Assembly (NCBI GenBank): GCA_903862415.1
Contig: CAIOYD010000046.1
Location: 29,732 to 93,731 of the forward strand
Direction: 5' to 3'
Source: an uncultured Oxalobacteraceae bacterium
Lineage (GTDB): Bacteria; Pseudomonadota; Gammaproteobacteria; Burkholderiales; Burkholderiaceae_D
Length of the DNA stretch: 64,000 nucleotides
The notes below the pieces were generated by a model. That model saw only the letters and a program-made list of their open reading frames with translations. It was not told the origin of the DNA and made no database searches. Of the stretch, positions 16,952 through 25,431 are shown piece by piece; positions within the stretch are counted from its first letter, which is position 1; each line of letters begins with the position of its first letter. A program made the position numbers and the translations under genes.

Positions 16952-17033
16952 AGGCGGCTTTTAATGGCACAATTTGGTCTTGATTTGTATTGCTGTTTTC
17001 TTATTGTTTTCTTTTAGTTGAAGTGTGTTACTC

Positions 17034-18191
17034 ATGAAAAATTTATTTCTGCGCGCCTTGCTTAGCCTGTGCGCCTTGACCCTGCTGACAACGGCTAACG
17101 CCCAAAGCTTACCGGCTCCGACGATCGCTGCCAAATCCTGGCTGCTGCTCGACACCACCAGCAATCAGATTATCGCCGCCGAAAATCCCGAAATGCGCAT
17201 TGAACCGGCCTCACTGACCAAAATCATGACGGCGTATCTGGTTTTTGAAGCCCTGCACGATAAAAAACTGTCGATGTCGCAAATGGTTAATGTGTCGGTC
17301 GCTGCCTGGAAAGTGGATTCCGACAGTTCAAAAATGTTTATCGATCCCAAGGTTCCTGTCTCGATCAACGACTTGTTATATGGTCTGATTGTGCAATCAG
17401 GCAACGATGCGGCAGTGGCACTGGCTGAAGCCGTCGCGGGCAGCACCGATGCTTTTGCCGGTTTAATGAATCGTGAAGTCGAGCGCATGGGCTTAAAAAA
17501 CACCCATTTTGCCAATCCGCATGGCTTGCCCAGCCCGCAAAATTATTCCACCGCCCAGGATCTGGCACGACTGGCCCAGCACTTGATTCTGGATTATCCG
17601 GAATACTATAAAACGTTTTATTCGACCAAAAGTTTTACCTATAACAAAATCACCCAGCCTAACCGTAACCGGCTGTTGTGGCTCGATCCTACGGTCGACG
17701 GCATGAAAACCGGCCATACCGAAGCAGCCGGGTTTTGCCTGATTTCTTCTGCCCAGCGTCCTAATGGAACCGGCATGCGCCGACTGGTGTCGGTGGTGCT
17801 CGGCGCCACCAGCGACCAGGTTCGTGCGCAGGAAAGTTTAAAGTTGCTTAACTGGGGCTTTTTGAATTTTGACACGGTCAAACTGTACGATAAAAACCAG
17901 GCTATCGGCACCCCGGAAATCTGGAAAGGTTCGCAATCGACTATTAAAATCGGCTTCAATGGCGACTTATATGTGACCCTGCCCAAAGGCAGTGCGGCAC
18001 GCATCAAAACCCAGCTCGAACGCAAAGATCCGCTGGTTGCACCGATTATCGTCAACAGTAAAATCGGCAGCATGAAAATGATCGTCGATGGCAAAACCGT
18101 GGCGGAATTTCCGGTGTTGGCACTCGAAACCGTCAATCAGGCCAGCATTTTCGGTCGCGCCTGGGATTCGATCCGCCTGTGGCTGAAATAA
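17034..18191 (+). CDS. dacC: D-alanyl-D-alanine carboxypeptidase (PBP5/6 type)
   Basis: This periplasmic serine peptidase removes the terminal D-Ala from peptidoglycan stem peptides. The ATG at 17034 starts a normal Sec signal (MKNLFLRALLSLCALTLL, cut after ANA), giving 385 residues; the in-frame GTG at 17025 is less likely. The three penicillin-binding motifs are present: SLTK (Ser60, Lys63), SGN (122-124) and KTG (225-227, in DGMKTGHTEAAG). The C-terminal PBP5 beta domain and an amphipathic end (WDSIRLWLK) for inner-membrane attachment follow. It is monocistronic, with a hairpin after the stop. The paralogue name (dacA or dacC) is a choice. Confidence 0.94.
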   Translation: MKNLFLRALLSLCALTLLTTANAQSLPAPTIAAKSWLLLDTTSNQIIAAENPEMRIEPASLTKIMTAYLVFEALHDKKLSMSQMVNVSVAAWKVDSDSSKMFIDPKVPVSINDLLYGLIVQSGNDAAVALAEAVAGSTDAFAGLMNREVERMGLKNTHFANPHGLPSPQNYSTAQDLARLAQHLILDYPEYYKTFYSTKSFTYNKITQPNRNRLLWLDPTVDGMKTGHTEAAGFCLISSAQRPNGTGMRRLVSVVLGATSDQVRAQESLKLLNWGFLNFDTVKLYDKNQAIGTPEIWKGSQSTIKIGFNGDLYVTLPKGSAARIKTQLERKDPLVAPIIVNSKIGSMKMIVDGKTVAEFPVLALETVNQASIFGRAWDSIRLWLK

Positions 18192-18210
18192 AACGTTGAC
18201 TCCATTTCAT

Positions 18211-18237
18211 GCAAGCGCAGATCGATTCCGCGCTTGC
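18211..18237 (+). terminator. possible terminator after dacC
   Basis: Perfect 8-bp stem GCAAGCGC / GCGCTTGC with an 11-base loop, 20 bp after the dacC stop. The T run that normally follows is missing, so termination would be weak. Confidence 0.4.
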
Positions 18238-18260
18238 CTGTGTATATATTACTTGTTAAT

Positions 18261-18279
18261 TTATATCAATTTGATATAA
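18261..18279. promoter_or_regulatory. 19-bp perfect palindrome, probable HigA operator
   Basis: TTATATCAA-T-TTGATATAA is a perfect palindrome ending 7 bp before the ATG of higB. HigA antitoxins bind such short AT-rich palindromes to repress their own operon. There is no Shine-Dalgarno sequence between it and the ATG, so the transcript may be leaderless or the toxin poorly translated. HigA binding here is an inference. Confidence 0.7.
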
Positions 18280-18286
18280 TTCCAAT

Positions 18287-18589
18287 ATGCACGTCATTTC
18301 CATAAAAATGTTGCGCGAATTCTGGCGAAAACATCCGCAATCTGAAAAAGTACTGCGCGAATGGCACACGATTGTAAAACATGTCGAGTTCAGGGATTTC
18401 AGTCATCTCAAGGAATACTTCAATTCGGCTGACTACGTGCCCCCGTATACGATCTTTGATGTAGCAGGAAACAATTATCGTGTAGTCGTCATTGTCAGAT
18501 ACAAATTCAAGAAAGTCTTCGTACAACACGTCATGACACATCGGGAATACGATGACTGGAACAAGCTTTATCGGAAAGGCAAGTTGTAA
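18287..18589 (+). CDS. higB: HigB-family mRNA interferase toxin
   Basis: A 100-residue toxin of the HigB_toxin family (PF09907 type), a RelE-fold ribosome-dependent RNase. Family features are MHVISIKMLREFWRKHP at the start, FDVAGNNYRVVVIVRYK in the central sheet and FVQHVMTHREYDDW near the end, with conserved Arg, His and Tyr positions. Length matches the family (95-105). It comes first in the operon, as usual for higBA, with the antitoxin starting one base after its stop. Expression should be controlled by the palindrome just upstream. AT content is slightly above its neighbours, in line with a mobile module, but no mobility genes are seen. Confidence 0.93.
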   Translation: MHVISIKMLREFWRKHPQSEKVLREWHTIVKHVEFRDFSHLKEYFNSADYVPPYTIFDVAGNNYRVVVIVRYKFKKVFVQHVMTHREYDDWNKLYRKGKL

Positions 18590-18590
18590 C

Positions 18591-19025
18591 ATGCACAAGG
18601 CACATACTCAATTTAACATTCAGGCCATTGAGACCTCTTGGCAGGCATTCGATGCAACGGCACATCTTCGTCCTGTCCATAATGAAAATGACTATGACCG
18701 CATGGTGAAGTTGATGAACTCCCTGTTGTCTGTTGCCGGTGATGATGAAGACCATCCGCTTGCTGGTTTGCTTGATTTGGTCAGCGATTTGATTTCAAGA
18801 TATGAACAGGAACATCACGCCATCGAGCCAGCAGAGCCCAAAGAAGTCTTGCGATTTTTGATGGATGCGCGCGGTCTGAAACAAGATGACCTATCTTCAC
18901 TTGTTCCCCAAAGTAATCTGTCAGCTATTTTAGCTGGCAAGCGAAAAATCAGCGCCTCACTTGCTGGCAAGTTGGGTAAATTTTTCAACATCAGCCCTGC
19001 CGTATTTGTACCGGGCGAATCATAA
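18591..19025 (+). CDS. higA: HigA-type helix-turn-helix antitoxin
   Basis: The 144-residue antitoxin starts at ATG 18591, one base after the higB stop; a longer in-frame start at 18552 lies inside higB and is disfavoured. The N-terminal half (about 1-75) is the acidic, flexible toxin-neutralising region. The C-terminal part has an XRE helix-turn-helix, from EVLRFLMDARGLKQDDLSSL through QSNLSAILAGKRKISASLAGKL. This architecture (YgjM/HigA type) fits the partner toxin. It should bind the 19-bp palindrome upstream of higB and repress the pair. Confidence 0.92.
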   Translation: MHKAHTQFNIQAIETSWQAFDATAHLRPVHNENDYDRMVKLMNSLLSVAGDDEDHPLAGLLDLVSDLISRYEQEHHAIEPAEPKEVLRFLMDARGLKQDDLSSLVPQSNLSAILAGKRKISASLAGKLGKFFNISPAVFVPGES

Positions 19026-19029
19026 TCGC

Positions 19030-19063
19030 TGTCCGGTCAACCTTTCTGGGCTTACAATAGCGC
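19030..19063 (+). promoter_or_regulatory. candidate promoter of the lipoprotein gene
   Basis: TACAAT at 19053-19058 is a likely -10 box inside TTACAATAGCGC, a 12-mer shared with the promoter candidate at 15928. TGTCCG at 19030-19035 is a weak -35 at 17-bp spacing. The GTG start is at 19086. Confidence 0.4.
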
Positions 19064-19085
19064 TTTTGCTGTCAGGACACTCCCT

Positions 19086-19613
19086 GTGCGTCATTTCATC
19101 ACTCTGCTGTTAGTCAGCATTGCCATTTCAGCATGCTCACCCAAATTCGACTGGCGCGATGTTCGTGGCGGTGCAGCACCGTTTACCGTGTTGATGCCAG
19201 CCAAACCAGCCAGCATGAGCCGGGAAATTCAGCTCGGCGAGCAAAAACTGCTCATGCATATGCAGGTGACACAGATCGATGGCGTCAGTTTTGCCGTCGG
19301 CGCCGTCAAATTACCGAACGCATCACAGGCCCAGGCCAGCATGGCCTTGATCAAACAGGCTTTAGTCAGCAATCTGAATGGCCACATTAATGAAGACACG
19401 ACCACGACGGCGTCAAGCGATGGAAAACTGACTATCAATGAGGTGTTTAATGCCACCAGTCTGACTCGCAGCCCGGCTGGAGTCAGTACCGCGATGGTGG
19501 TCAGAATCGTCGCGCGTGGCGACTGGGTGTTTCAGGTACTCGTTGCCGGTCCGGAAAAAGCTCTCAACCGCGATGCCACGGATACCTTTTTAACTTCCTT
19601 TAAAGCACTCTGA
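19086..19613 (+). CDS. hypothetical lipoprotein
   Basis: A 175-residue protein starting with GTG. The signal peptide ends in the lipobox ISAC at residues 14-17 (Cys17), so it is probably lipidated and held in the inner or outer membrane facing the periplasm. The mature part starts SPKFDWRDVRGGAAPFTVLMPAKP, a pattern seen in uncharacterised Burkholderiales lipoproteins, followed by a mixed alpha/beta domain with no catalytic motif. It lies between higBA and a DUF1840 gene and has its own candidate promoter. Function unknown. Confidence 0.8.
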   Translation: MRHFITLLLVSIAISACSPKFDWRDVRGGAAPFTVLMPAKPASMSREIQLGEQKLLMHMQVTQIDGVSFAVGAVKLPNASQAQASMALIKQALVSNLNGHINEDTTTTASSDGKLTINEVFNATSLTRSPAGVSTAMVVRIVARGDWVFQVLVAGPEKALNRDATDTFLTSFKAL

Positions 19614-19618
19614 CTCTG

Positions 19619-19642
19619 CCGGTCGGCTGAAATGGCGACCGG
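19619..19642 (+). terminator. possible weak terminator
   Basis: CCGGTCG / CGACCGG stem with a 10-base loop shortly after the lipoprotein stop. No T run follows. Confidence 0.3.
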
Positions 19643-19729
19643 AATGATTTATATTTGAATTTTTTATTGGGGTGTGCAACACTCTCTTTCACTTTTGTTT
19701 AACCTTTCGCTCAGTCCAGAAAGACTTCC

Positions 19730-20071
19730 ATGCTAATTACGTTTAAATCCAAAGCCACCGCGGATATCGTCATGTATAAAGAACATGCACAACGTATTTT
19801 AGAATTATTGGATAAAGACATCGATCGTGGCATTATTGTCCAGAACGATATGGCACAGGCTGTGGCGACCATTGAAGCTGCCGTAGCTGACAGCAAAACC
19901 CACTCGGTTTCCGGTCTGGTACAACACGACATCAAGGAACATGCCAACAACGACGAAGATCACGATCATGCTCCGATCGAAGAGATAACGTTTGCCACCC
20001 GGGCCTTTCCTTTGCTGGAAATGTTACGCGCTGCGCGGCATCAGGGTTGTGACGTTGTCTGGGGAGTGTAA
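19730..20071 (+). CDS. DUF1840 domain-containing protein
   Basis: A 113-residue cytoplasmic protein that matches the DUF1840 family, limited mainly to betaproteobacteria. The N-terminus MLITFKSKATADIVMYKEHA and the C-terminus FATRAFPLLEMLRAARHQ...DVVWGV are diagnostic. Residues 75-85 form an acidic His-rich loop (NNDEDHDHAP) that could bind metal. The stop overlaps the ATG of the following hydrolase by one base (TAATG), so the two are translationally coupled. The molecular function of the family is unknown. Confidence 0.9.
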   Translation: MLITFKSKATADIVMYKEHAQRILELLDKDIDRGIIVQNDMAQAVATIEAAVADSKTHSVSGLVQHDIKEHANNDEDHDHAPIEEITFATRAFPLLEMLRAARHQGCDVVWGV

Positions 20072-20934
20072 TGTCTGGCGCCGTATTGACTCCAACCACC
20101 CTGGTTGCACATGAATCACGCTTTCCGCTCGCCGATGGCAATGAATTGTTTATCCGTGACTGGCTCATCGAAGCTGAAACAGCGCCATGCATCGTTATCA
20201 TGCACGGACTGGGTGAACACTGCGGACGCTATTTGCCGGTAGCCGCGCTGTTACATCGCAACGGTTTTTCTGTACGTACTTATGATCATCGCGGGCATGG
20301 CCAATCAAGTGGCTCGCGTGGCGATATCCCCGAGGCACTCACATTGGTGCATGATGCCGAATTATTGATAGGAGATTTTGCCCGGCGCTGCAAAACACGG
20401 CCACTGTTATTAGGTCACAGCATGGGTGGATTGTTTGCTGCCCGGATTGCCACCGAAGGAAAAATCCCGCTTTCCGGCCTGATACTGTCGTCACCGGCAT
20501 TGGCGCTGCGCCTGTCGGGGTTAGACAAATTGCTGCTGAAAGTAATGGGCGCGATCGCACCGCATTTTGCCATTGCCAACGGTCTGAAAACCACGTGGCT
20601 GTCACATGACCCGGAGGTGGTGCGCGCCTATGAAAATGATCCGCTGGTACATAATAAAATTACTGCCAGCTTACTGAATGGCATGTTGGCAGCGATTGAG
20701 TATGCGCAAAATCATGCGCCTGTGCTGATCATTCCGACACTGTTGCTGGTGGCAGAAAACGATAAGCTGATTGATCCGCAGGGCAGCCGGGATTTTCATG
20801 CCAGCCTGCCGGTCAATATCAGCAGCGCCCATTTTTATGCCGATTTATATCACGAAATTTTTAACGAAGCCGACGCCACACAGGTATTTGCCGATCTGCA
20901 GAACTGGCTGGCGGCGCGCCAGTTCAGTTGCTAA
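20071..20934 (+). CDS. alpha/beta hydrolase, lysophospholipase/monoacylglycerol lipase family
   Basis: A 287-residue serine hydrolase of the COG2267 (PldB-like) group. Visible motifs are IVIMHGLGEHCGRY (oxyanion hole), TYDHRGHGQSSGSRGD, the nucleophile elbow GHSMGG with Ser117, the Asp in NDKLIDPQGS, and the His in LYHEIFNE. These enzymes hydrolyse monoacylglycerols or lysophospholipids at the membrane surface. No signal peptide or membrane span is present. It is translationally coupled to the DUF1840 gene and followed after 39 bp by rsmB. Confidence 0.92.
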   Translation: MSGAVLTPTTLVAHESRFPLADGNELFIRDWLIEAETAPCIVIMHGLGEHCGRYLPVAALLHRNGFSVRTYDHRGHGQSSGSRGDIPEALTLVHDAELLIGDFARRCKTRPLLLGHSMGGLFAARIATEGKIPLSGLILSSPALALRLSGLDKLLLKVMGAIAPHFAIANGLKTTWLSHDPEVVRAYENDPLVHNKITASLLNGMLAAIEYAQNHAPVLIIPTLLLVAENDKLIDPQGSRDFHASLPVNISSAHFYADLYHEIFNEADATQVFADLQNWLAARQFSC

Positions 20935-20973
20935 AACCCATCATCACACGGCCAAGTTTTCACCAGGAACAGC

Positions 20974-22329
20974 ATGTCAAAAACCATCACCAAGCCGACG
21001 AAGTTTCCAACGGTCGCTCCGCTGCTAGCATCGCTGGCGTTAAAAAGCGACTCGCTGTCCTACAGCCTCATCGGCGCTGCCCAAGCCATTGCCCTGGTCT
21101 TGAATGGACTGGCATTACCACAGGCGTTAAACCGGATTTTTACCGACTCCAACGTCAGCCCAGCGCAACGCGGTGCGATTCAGGATCTGTCTTATCGCAG
21201 CATGCGCCAGAGCGGCCGGGTTGATGCACTGATCGCGGCCATGACCAGCAAAGCACCGGAACCTGCCTTGCTCTACAGTCTGCTGTGCTGCGCGCTGGCA
21301 CTGATTGTCGAAGAAGACGAATCCCAACATCCTTACCCGGCCTTCACCGTTGTCGATCAGGCCGTCAATGCGGCCGCGGCCCATCCAGATATGGCGCACG
21401 CCAAAAACATGGTCAACGCGCTGCTGCGGCGTTTTTTACGCGAACGTGCCGTTTTGTTGGCCGCCGCAATGAAATTACCGGCCGCACGCTGGAATTATCC
21501 ATCCTGGTGGATCGATGCCTGCAAAGCCGCTTATCCTCAACAATGGCAGGCAATTTTAGCGGCTGGTAATTTAACGCCACCGCTGACCTTACGCATCAAC
21601 CAGCGGAAAACCTCCATGCCTGCTTATCTGGCCTTGTTGCAGGAGCAGGGCATACAGGCGAGCGCCATCGGCAGCTTCGCGGTCCGCTTGGCTCAGCCAG
21701 TACCGGTACAGCAGATTCCCGGCTTTATGGAGGGTCTGGTGTCGGTGCAGGATGCCGCCGCCCAACTGGCAGCACCTTTGCTCGGTCTTGAAGATGGCAT
21801 GCGGGTACTTGATGCCTGTGCGGCTCCGGGCGGCAAAACCGGTCATTTGCTCGAAAGCGCCAGCATTACCCTGACCGCGCTCGACTCTGATCCCAAACGG
21901 ATGGTCAAAATTACTGAAAACCTGCAGCGTTTGCAGTTAAATGCACAACTCTTGGTAGGCGACGCCAGCAAAGCCGACTGGTGGGATGGTGAGCTGTTTG
22001 ACCGGATTGTGGCCGATGTCCCCTGTACCGCTTCCGGTATTATTCGCCGTCATCCGGACATCCGCTGGTTACGGCGCAAAGTTGATTCTGCGCAACTTGC
22101 CACACTTTCCGGCCGAATTCTCGACAATCTTTGGTCGATGCTCAAGCCCGGTGGTAAATTATTACTTGTTACCTGTTCGATCTGGCCGCAGGAATCGGAA
22201 GCACAGGCAGCTGCGTTTGCGCACCGCCATGGCGCCCGTCGACTCGCAGCACCAGGACAGCTGCTGCCGATGGCCAGCGCTGAGCAGGATCACGACGGAT
22301 TGTTTTATGCCTTGTTTGAAAAGACGTAG
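20974..22329 (+). CDS. rsmB: 16S rRNA (cytosine-967-C5)-methyltransferase RsmB
   Basis: RsmB uses S-adenosylmethionine to methylate C967 of 16S rRNA. The 451-residue protein has the N-terminal NusB-like RNA-binding domain (about residues 20-170) and the Rossmann methyltransferase domain. It shows LDACAAPGGKTGHLLE (SAM site), DVPCTASGIIRRHPDIRW with Cys351, and VTCSIWPQESE with Cys401, the probable nucleophile. It is the first gene of the rsmB-DUF4390-ntrY-ntrX set, a known Burkholderiales order. Its length fits the family. Confidence 0.95.
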   Translation: MSKTITKPTKFPTVAPLLASLALKSDSLSYSLIGAAQAIALVLNGLALPQALNRIFTDSNVSPAQRGAIQDLSYRSMRQSGRVDALIAAMTSKAPEPALLYSLLCCALALIVEEDESQHPYPAFTVVDQAVNAAAAHPDMAHAKNMVNALLRRFLRERAVLLAAAMKLPAARWNYPSWWIDACKAAYPQQWQAILAAGNLTPPLTLRINQRKTSMPAYLALLQEQGIQASAIGSFAVRLAQPVPVQQIPGFMEGLVSVQDAAAQLAAPLLGLEDGMRVLDACAAPGGKTGHLLESASITLTALDSDPKRMVKITENLQRLQLNAQLLVGDASKADWWDGELFDRIVADVPCTASGIIRRHPDIRWLRRKVDSAQLATLSGRILDNLWSMLKPGGKLLLVTCSIWPQESEAQAAAFAHRHGARRLAAPGQLLPMASAEQDHDGLFYALFEKT

Positions 22330-22372
22330 GACATGTTAACAAATTTTTTTAATGCAGCCTGACCGGATACCC

Positions 22373-22942
22373 ATGGCACGGATTGTTCATTGCTTACTGC
22401 TGCTGTTGTTTAGCTGCCTGCTGTGCTGGCAGCCGCAGGCGCACGCCGGCAGTATTGACATTTCCTATGCCCGGATCGAATCCAGCGATGATGGTTACCG
22501 CCTTGCTGCGAGCTTTAATTTTGAATTAAGCCGCGATCTGGAAAACACCCTGACCAGTGGTATCCCACTGTATTTTACGACCGAAGTGGAAATCACCCAC
22601 CCGCGCTGGTACTGGTTTGATGAAAAAACCATCGTCAGCGATCAGACCGTGCGTATTTCTTATAATGTGCTCACGCGCCAGTACCGAGCTTCGGTGAATG
22701 GCAGTTTTTCACAAAACTATAAAGATCTCGATGACGCACTGGCTTTAGTGCGCCACCCGAGTCGCTGGATCATCGCTGAAAAATCCAGTCTTTCGCACGG
22801 TGCAATCTATAACGTGGCCATCCGCAGTCGGCTCGATACCAGCCAGTTGCCCAAGCCGCTGCAATTCAATGCCCTCAATAACAGTGACTGGCGGCTGGCT
22901 TCCGAATGGAAGCGGATGACCTTTAAGGCGGATGATAAGTGA
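22373..22942 (+). CDS. DUF4390 domain-containing exported protein
   Basis: About 189 residues from ATG 22373; an in-frame ATG at 22352 has no ribosome-binding site either and would only lengthen the n-region. A signal peptide with a long Leu-rich core (IVHCLLLLLFSCLLCW) ends near AHA. The mature part has ISYARIESSDDGYRLAASF, IPLYFTTEVEI and YNVLTRQYRASV, the pattern of DUF4390. The family is found next to NtrY/NtrX-like systems in betaproteobacteria, so it may sense or transmit a periplasmic signal; that is inference from position only. Its TGA overlaps the GTG start of ntrY. Confidence 0.9.
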   Translation: MARIVHCLLLLLFSCLLCWQPQAHAGSIDISYARIESSDDGYRLAASFNFELSRDLENTLTSGIPLYFTTEVEITHPRWYWFDEKTIVSDQTVRISYNVLTRQYRASVNGSFSQNYKDLDDALALVRHPSRWIIAEKSSLSHGAIYNVAIRSRLDTSQLPKPLQFNALNNSDWRLASEWKRMTFKADDK

Positions 22943-25245
22943 CGCGTCTTTTACGGTATCTGTTTGTTGTCGGTACAGCCATTGCAGGAATTTTCCTGTT
23001 CTTTATCGCTTCCCTGTCTGATCAGGCAGCGGTGTTTGAAAAAAATTATATCTGGCTGTTTGCACTGAATACTCTGGTTGCGATTGCCTTGCTGGGTCTG
23101 ATTGTGCTGTTGCTCATGCGCTTGTACCGGCGCTATCAGGAAAAAGAATTCGGCACCCGCCTGCTGACCAGACTGGTGGTGTTATTTGCCACCCTTGCCA
23201 TTGTCCCGGGTGCGCTGATTTATGCCGTGTCGATTCAGTTTGTCTCGCGTTCGATTGAATCCGGTTTTGATGAACGGGTGGAACAGGCCATCAATGCGGG
23301 CTTAAATCTCGGACGCAGCGCGCTGGATAATTCGCTCTCGGATTTATCGGTACGCGCACACCGGACTGCTCAGGAACTGGCCGATTTATCCGGCTCTGGT
23401 CGGGTGATCAGGTTATCGCATCTGTTCGAACAAAGTCAGCAACTTGAAGCGACTCTGGTGAGTAACAAAGGCTTTTTGGTGAGTAACACCGGTGGTCAAA
23501 TGACCTCGATGTTACCGGACCTGCCAACTCCGGCGATGTTGCGTCAGGCCAGAAACAGTCGCGAATATGCTGACTATGAAGGCGGCAATGAAGCCAGCAC
23601 AGACAATGAGGGCATGCCGCTGTCCGGCAACAAGTCCGGCATCCGCCTGCGCGTGGTGGTCTTGATTCCGAATAATCAGGACAGTTTTTTACTGCACGAT
23701 GAGCCGCAATTTTTACAGCTGCTGCAACCGATACCGGAATCGATTCGCACCAATACCGACACGCTGGCCGCAGCCAATATCAAGTATCAGGAACTCGCTG
23801 CCGGGCGCACCAGTCTGCGTAAAATTTATATCGCCACCTTGACTCTGACGTTATTGCTGGCCATCTTTGCTTCGATAGTGAGTGCTTTTTTGCTCGCTAC
23901 CGATCTGATCAAACCTATCCTGTTGCTCGCTGAAGGCACCAAGGCTGTGGCCGAAGGCAACTTATCTCCGCGACCCATTATTGCCAGCAGTGATGAACTC
24001 GGCAGTCTGACCAAATCCTTTAACATCATGACGCATCAGTTATTTGATGCCCGTTCGACGGTAGAAAAAAACCGCAGCGAACTGCAAAATGCCAAAGCCT
24101 ATCTGGAATCGGTGTTGGGCAATATGTCTGCCGGGGTAATGGTGCTGGACCGGAGTTTTCAGCTCATTACCTGCAATCATTCGGTCGAGAGGATTTTGCA
24201 GCAACCGGTAGAAAATTACATTGGTCAGTCACTCGCCGATATCCCCGGCCTGTCGGCCTTTGCGCATGCGATCGCCAAAGCGTTTTCTGAACAGAATGCC
24301 CGGTCGGCCGCTGGCGACAGCACCAACGATCACTGGCAACAGCAAATTGAATTGCCACGCCAGCTGCCTGAGGGTGAAGCCGATAAACCCGATTTTGGCG
24401 ACAATGCCACCAGTAATCAAACCATTACCCTGCTGGCTCGCGGTTCGCATTTGCCGGTGTCGTCTGGTACCGGCAATGTGGTGGTGTTCGATGATATTAC
24501 CAACATCATTTCAGCCCAGCGTTCCATTGCCTGGGGCGAAGTGGGCCGACGTCTGGCGCATGAAATCAAAAACCCGCTGACACCGATTCAACTCTCGGCC
24601 GAACGGCTGCAGATGAAGTTACAGGATAAATTATCTGAAGTTGATGCCGCCATTCTGACCAAAAGCACCACCACCATCGTCAATCAGGTCAGTTCCATGA
24701 AACGCATGGTGGATGATTTCCGTGACTATGCCCGCACCCCGCCTGCCATGCTCACGCCGCTCAATCTGAATGGCCTCATTGATGAAGTGATGAATTTATA
24801 CATTGGCAGCGATGGCGCAAATATTTTCCATATGAAACTATCCTCCGATTTGCCAACCATCATGGGGGATGCGACCCAGCTGCGCCAGGTCATCCACAAT
24901 CTTTTGCAAAATGCCCAGGATTCGGTACAGGAACAGCACGGCAATGCCCCAACCGGACGGATAGACGTGATTACCGAAGTAGTACATTACGATAATTCCG
25001 AAGGACAAACGCAAAGTGCAGCAAGTTTGTCTATTATCGATAACGGTGTCGGTTTTAGCAGTAAAATTTTGGCACGTGCTTTCGAACCGTATGCCACGTC
25101 CAAACCGCGCGGAACCGGTTTAGGATTGGCTGTGGTGAAGAAAATTCTGGAAGAACACGGCGGACGGGTAGATATAAAAAATAGAACTGATGGAAATGGT
25201 GCAAAAGTAGCGATTTTACTGTTAAAGTTAGCACCTAATATTTGA
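22939..25245 (+). CDS. ntrY: NtrY-like sensor histidine kinase
   Basis: A 768-residue membrane kinase starting at GTG that overlaps the previous stop. Three hydrophobic segments lie in the first 100 residues. A large extracytoplasmic region (about 100-290) is followed by another membrane span (about 293-318) and a HAMP domain (FLLATDLIKPILLLAEG on). Then come a PAS domain (about 385-510, ESVLGNMSAGVMVLDRS), HisKA with RRLAHEIKNPLTPIQLS (His541) and HATPase_c with NLLQNAQDSV, DNGVGF and GTGLGLAVVKK. NtrY-type kinases control nitrogen metabolism, respiration or redox functions in proteobacteria. The partner regulator lies 186 bp downstream. Confidence 0.94.
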   Translation: MTRLLRYLFVVGTAIAGIFLFFIASLSDQAAVFEKNYIWLFALNTLVAIALLGLIVLLLMRLYRRYQEKEFGTRLLTRLVVLFATLAIVPGALIYAVSIQFVSRSIESGFDERVEQAINAGLNLGRSALDNSLSDLSVRAHRTAQELADLSGSGRVIRLSHLFEQSQQLEATLVSNKGFLVSNTGGQMTSMLPDLPTPAMLRQARNSREYADYEGGNEASTDNEGMPLSGNKSGIRLRVVVLIPNNQDSFLLHDEPQFLQLLQPIPESIRTNTDTLAAANIKYQELAAGRTSLRKIYIATLTLTLLLAIFASIVSAFLLATDLIKPILLLAEGTKAVAEGNLSPRPIIASSDELGSLTKSFNIMTHQLFDARSTVEKNRSELQNAKAYLESVLGNMSAGVMVLDRSFQLITCNHSVERILQQPVENYIGQSLADIPGLSAFAHAIAKAFSEQNARSAAGDSTNDHWQQQIELPRQLPEGEADKPDFGDNATSNQTITLLARGSHLPVSSGTGNVVVFDDITNIISAQRSIAWGEVGRRLAHEIKNPLTPIQLSAERLQMKLQDKLSEVDAAILTKSTTTIVNQVSSMKRMVDDFRDYARTPPAMLTPLNLNGLIDEVMNLYIGSDGANIFHMKLSSDLPTIMGDATQLRQVIHNLLQNAQDSVQEQHGNAPTGRIDVITEVVHYDNSEGQTQSAASLSIIDNGVGFSSKILARAFEPYATSKPRGTGLGLAVVKKILEEHGGRVDIKNRTDGNGAKVAILLLKLAPNI

Positions 25246-25431
25246 TAATCCTGCCAGAAGTCTGGGTGGCAGAACGGGTCGAAGCAAAATGGGTCAAAAA
25301 GAAATGCACTGGCTTGGATAACAATACTAACCAAAGCGGATTTTTTTCCCTGATTGCAGCCGATTCGCTCTGACGCTCAGTGCTCTAGGTACAGGTTCCA
25401 GGGACAAGACTGAAAATGAAAGGCAACAAAA

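Noticed and set aside
18266..18598. 110-codon minus-strand frame opposite higB
   Set aside because: The plus-strand HigB match is clear and coupled to higA; the opposite frame has no family features.
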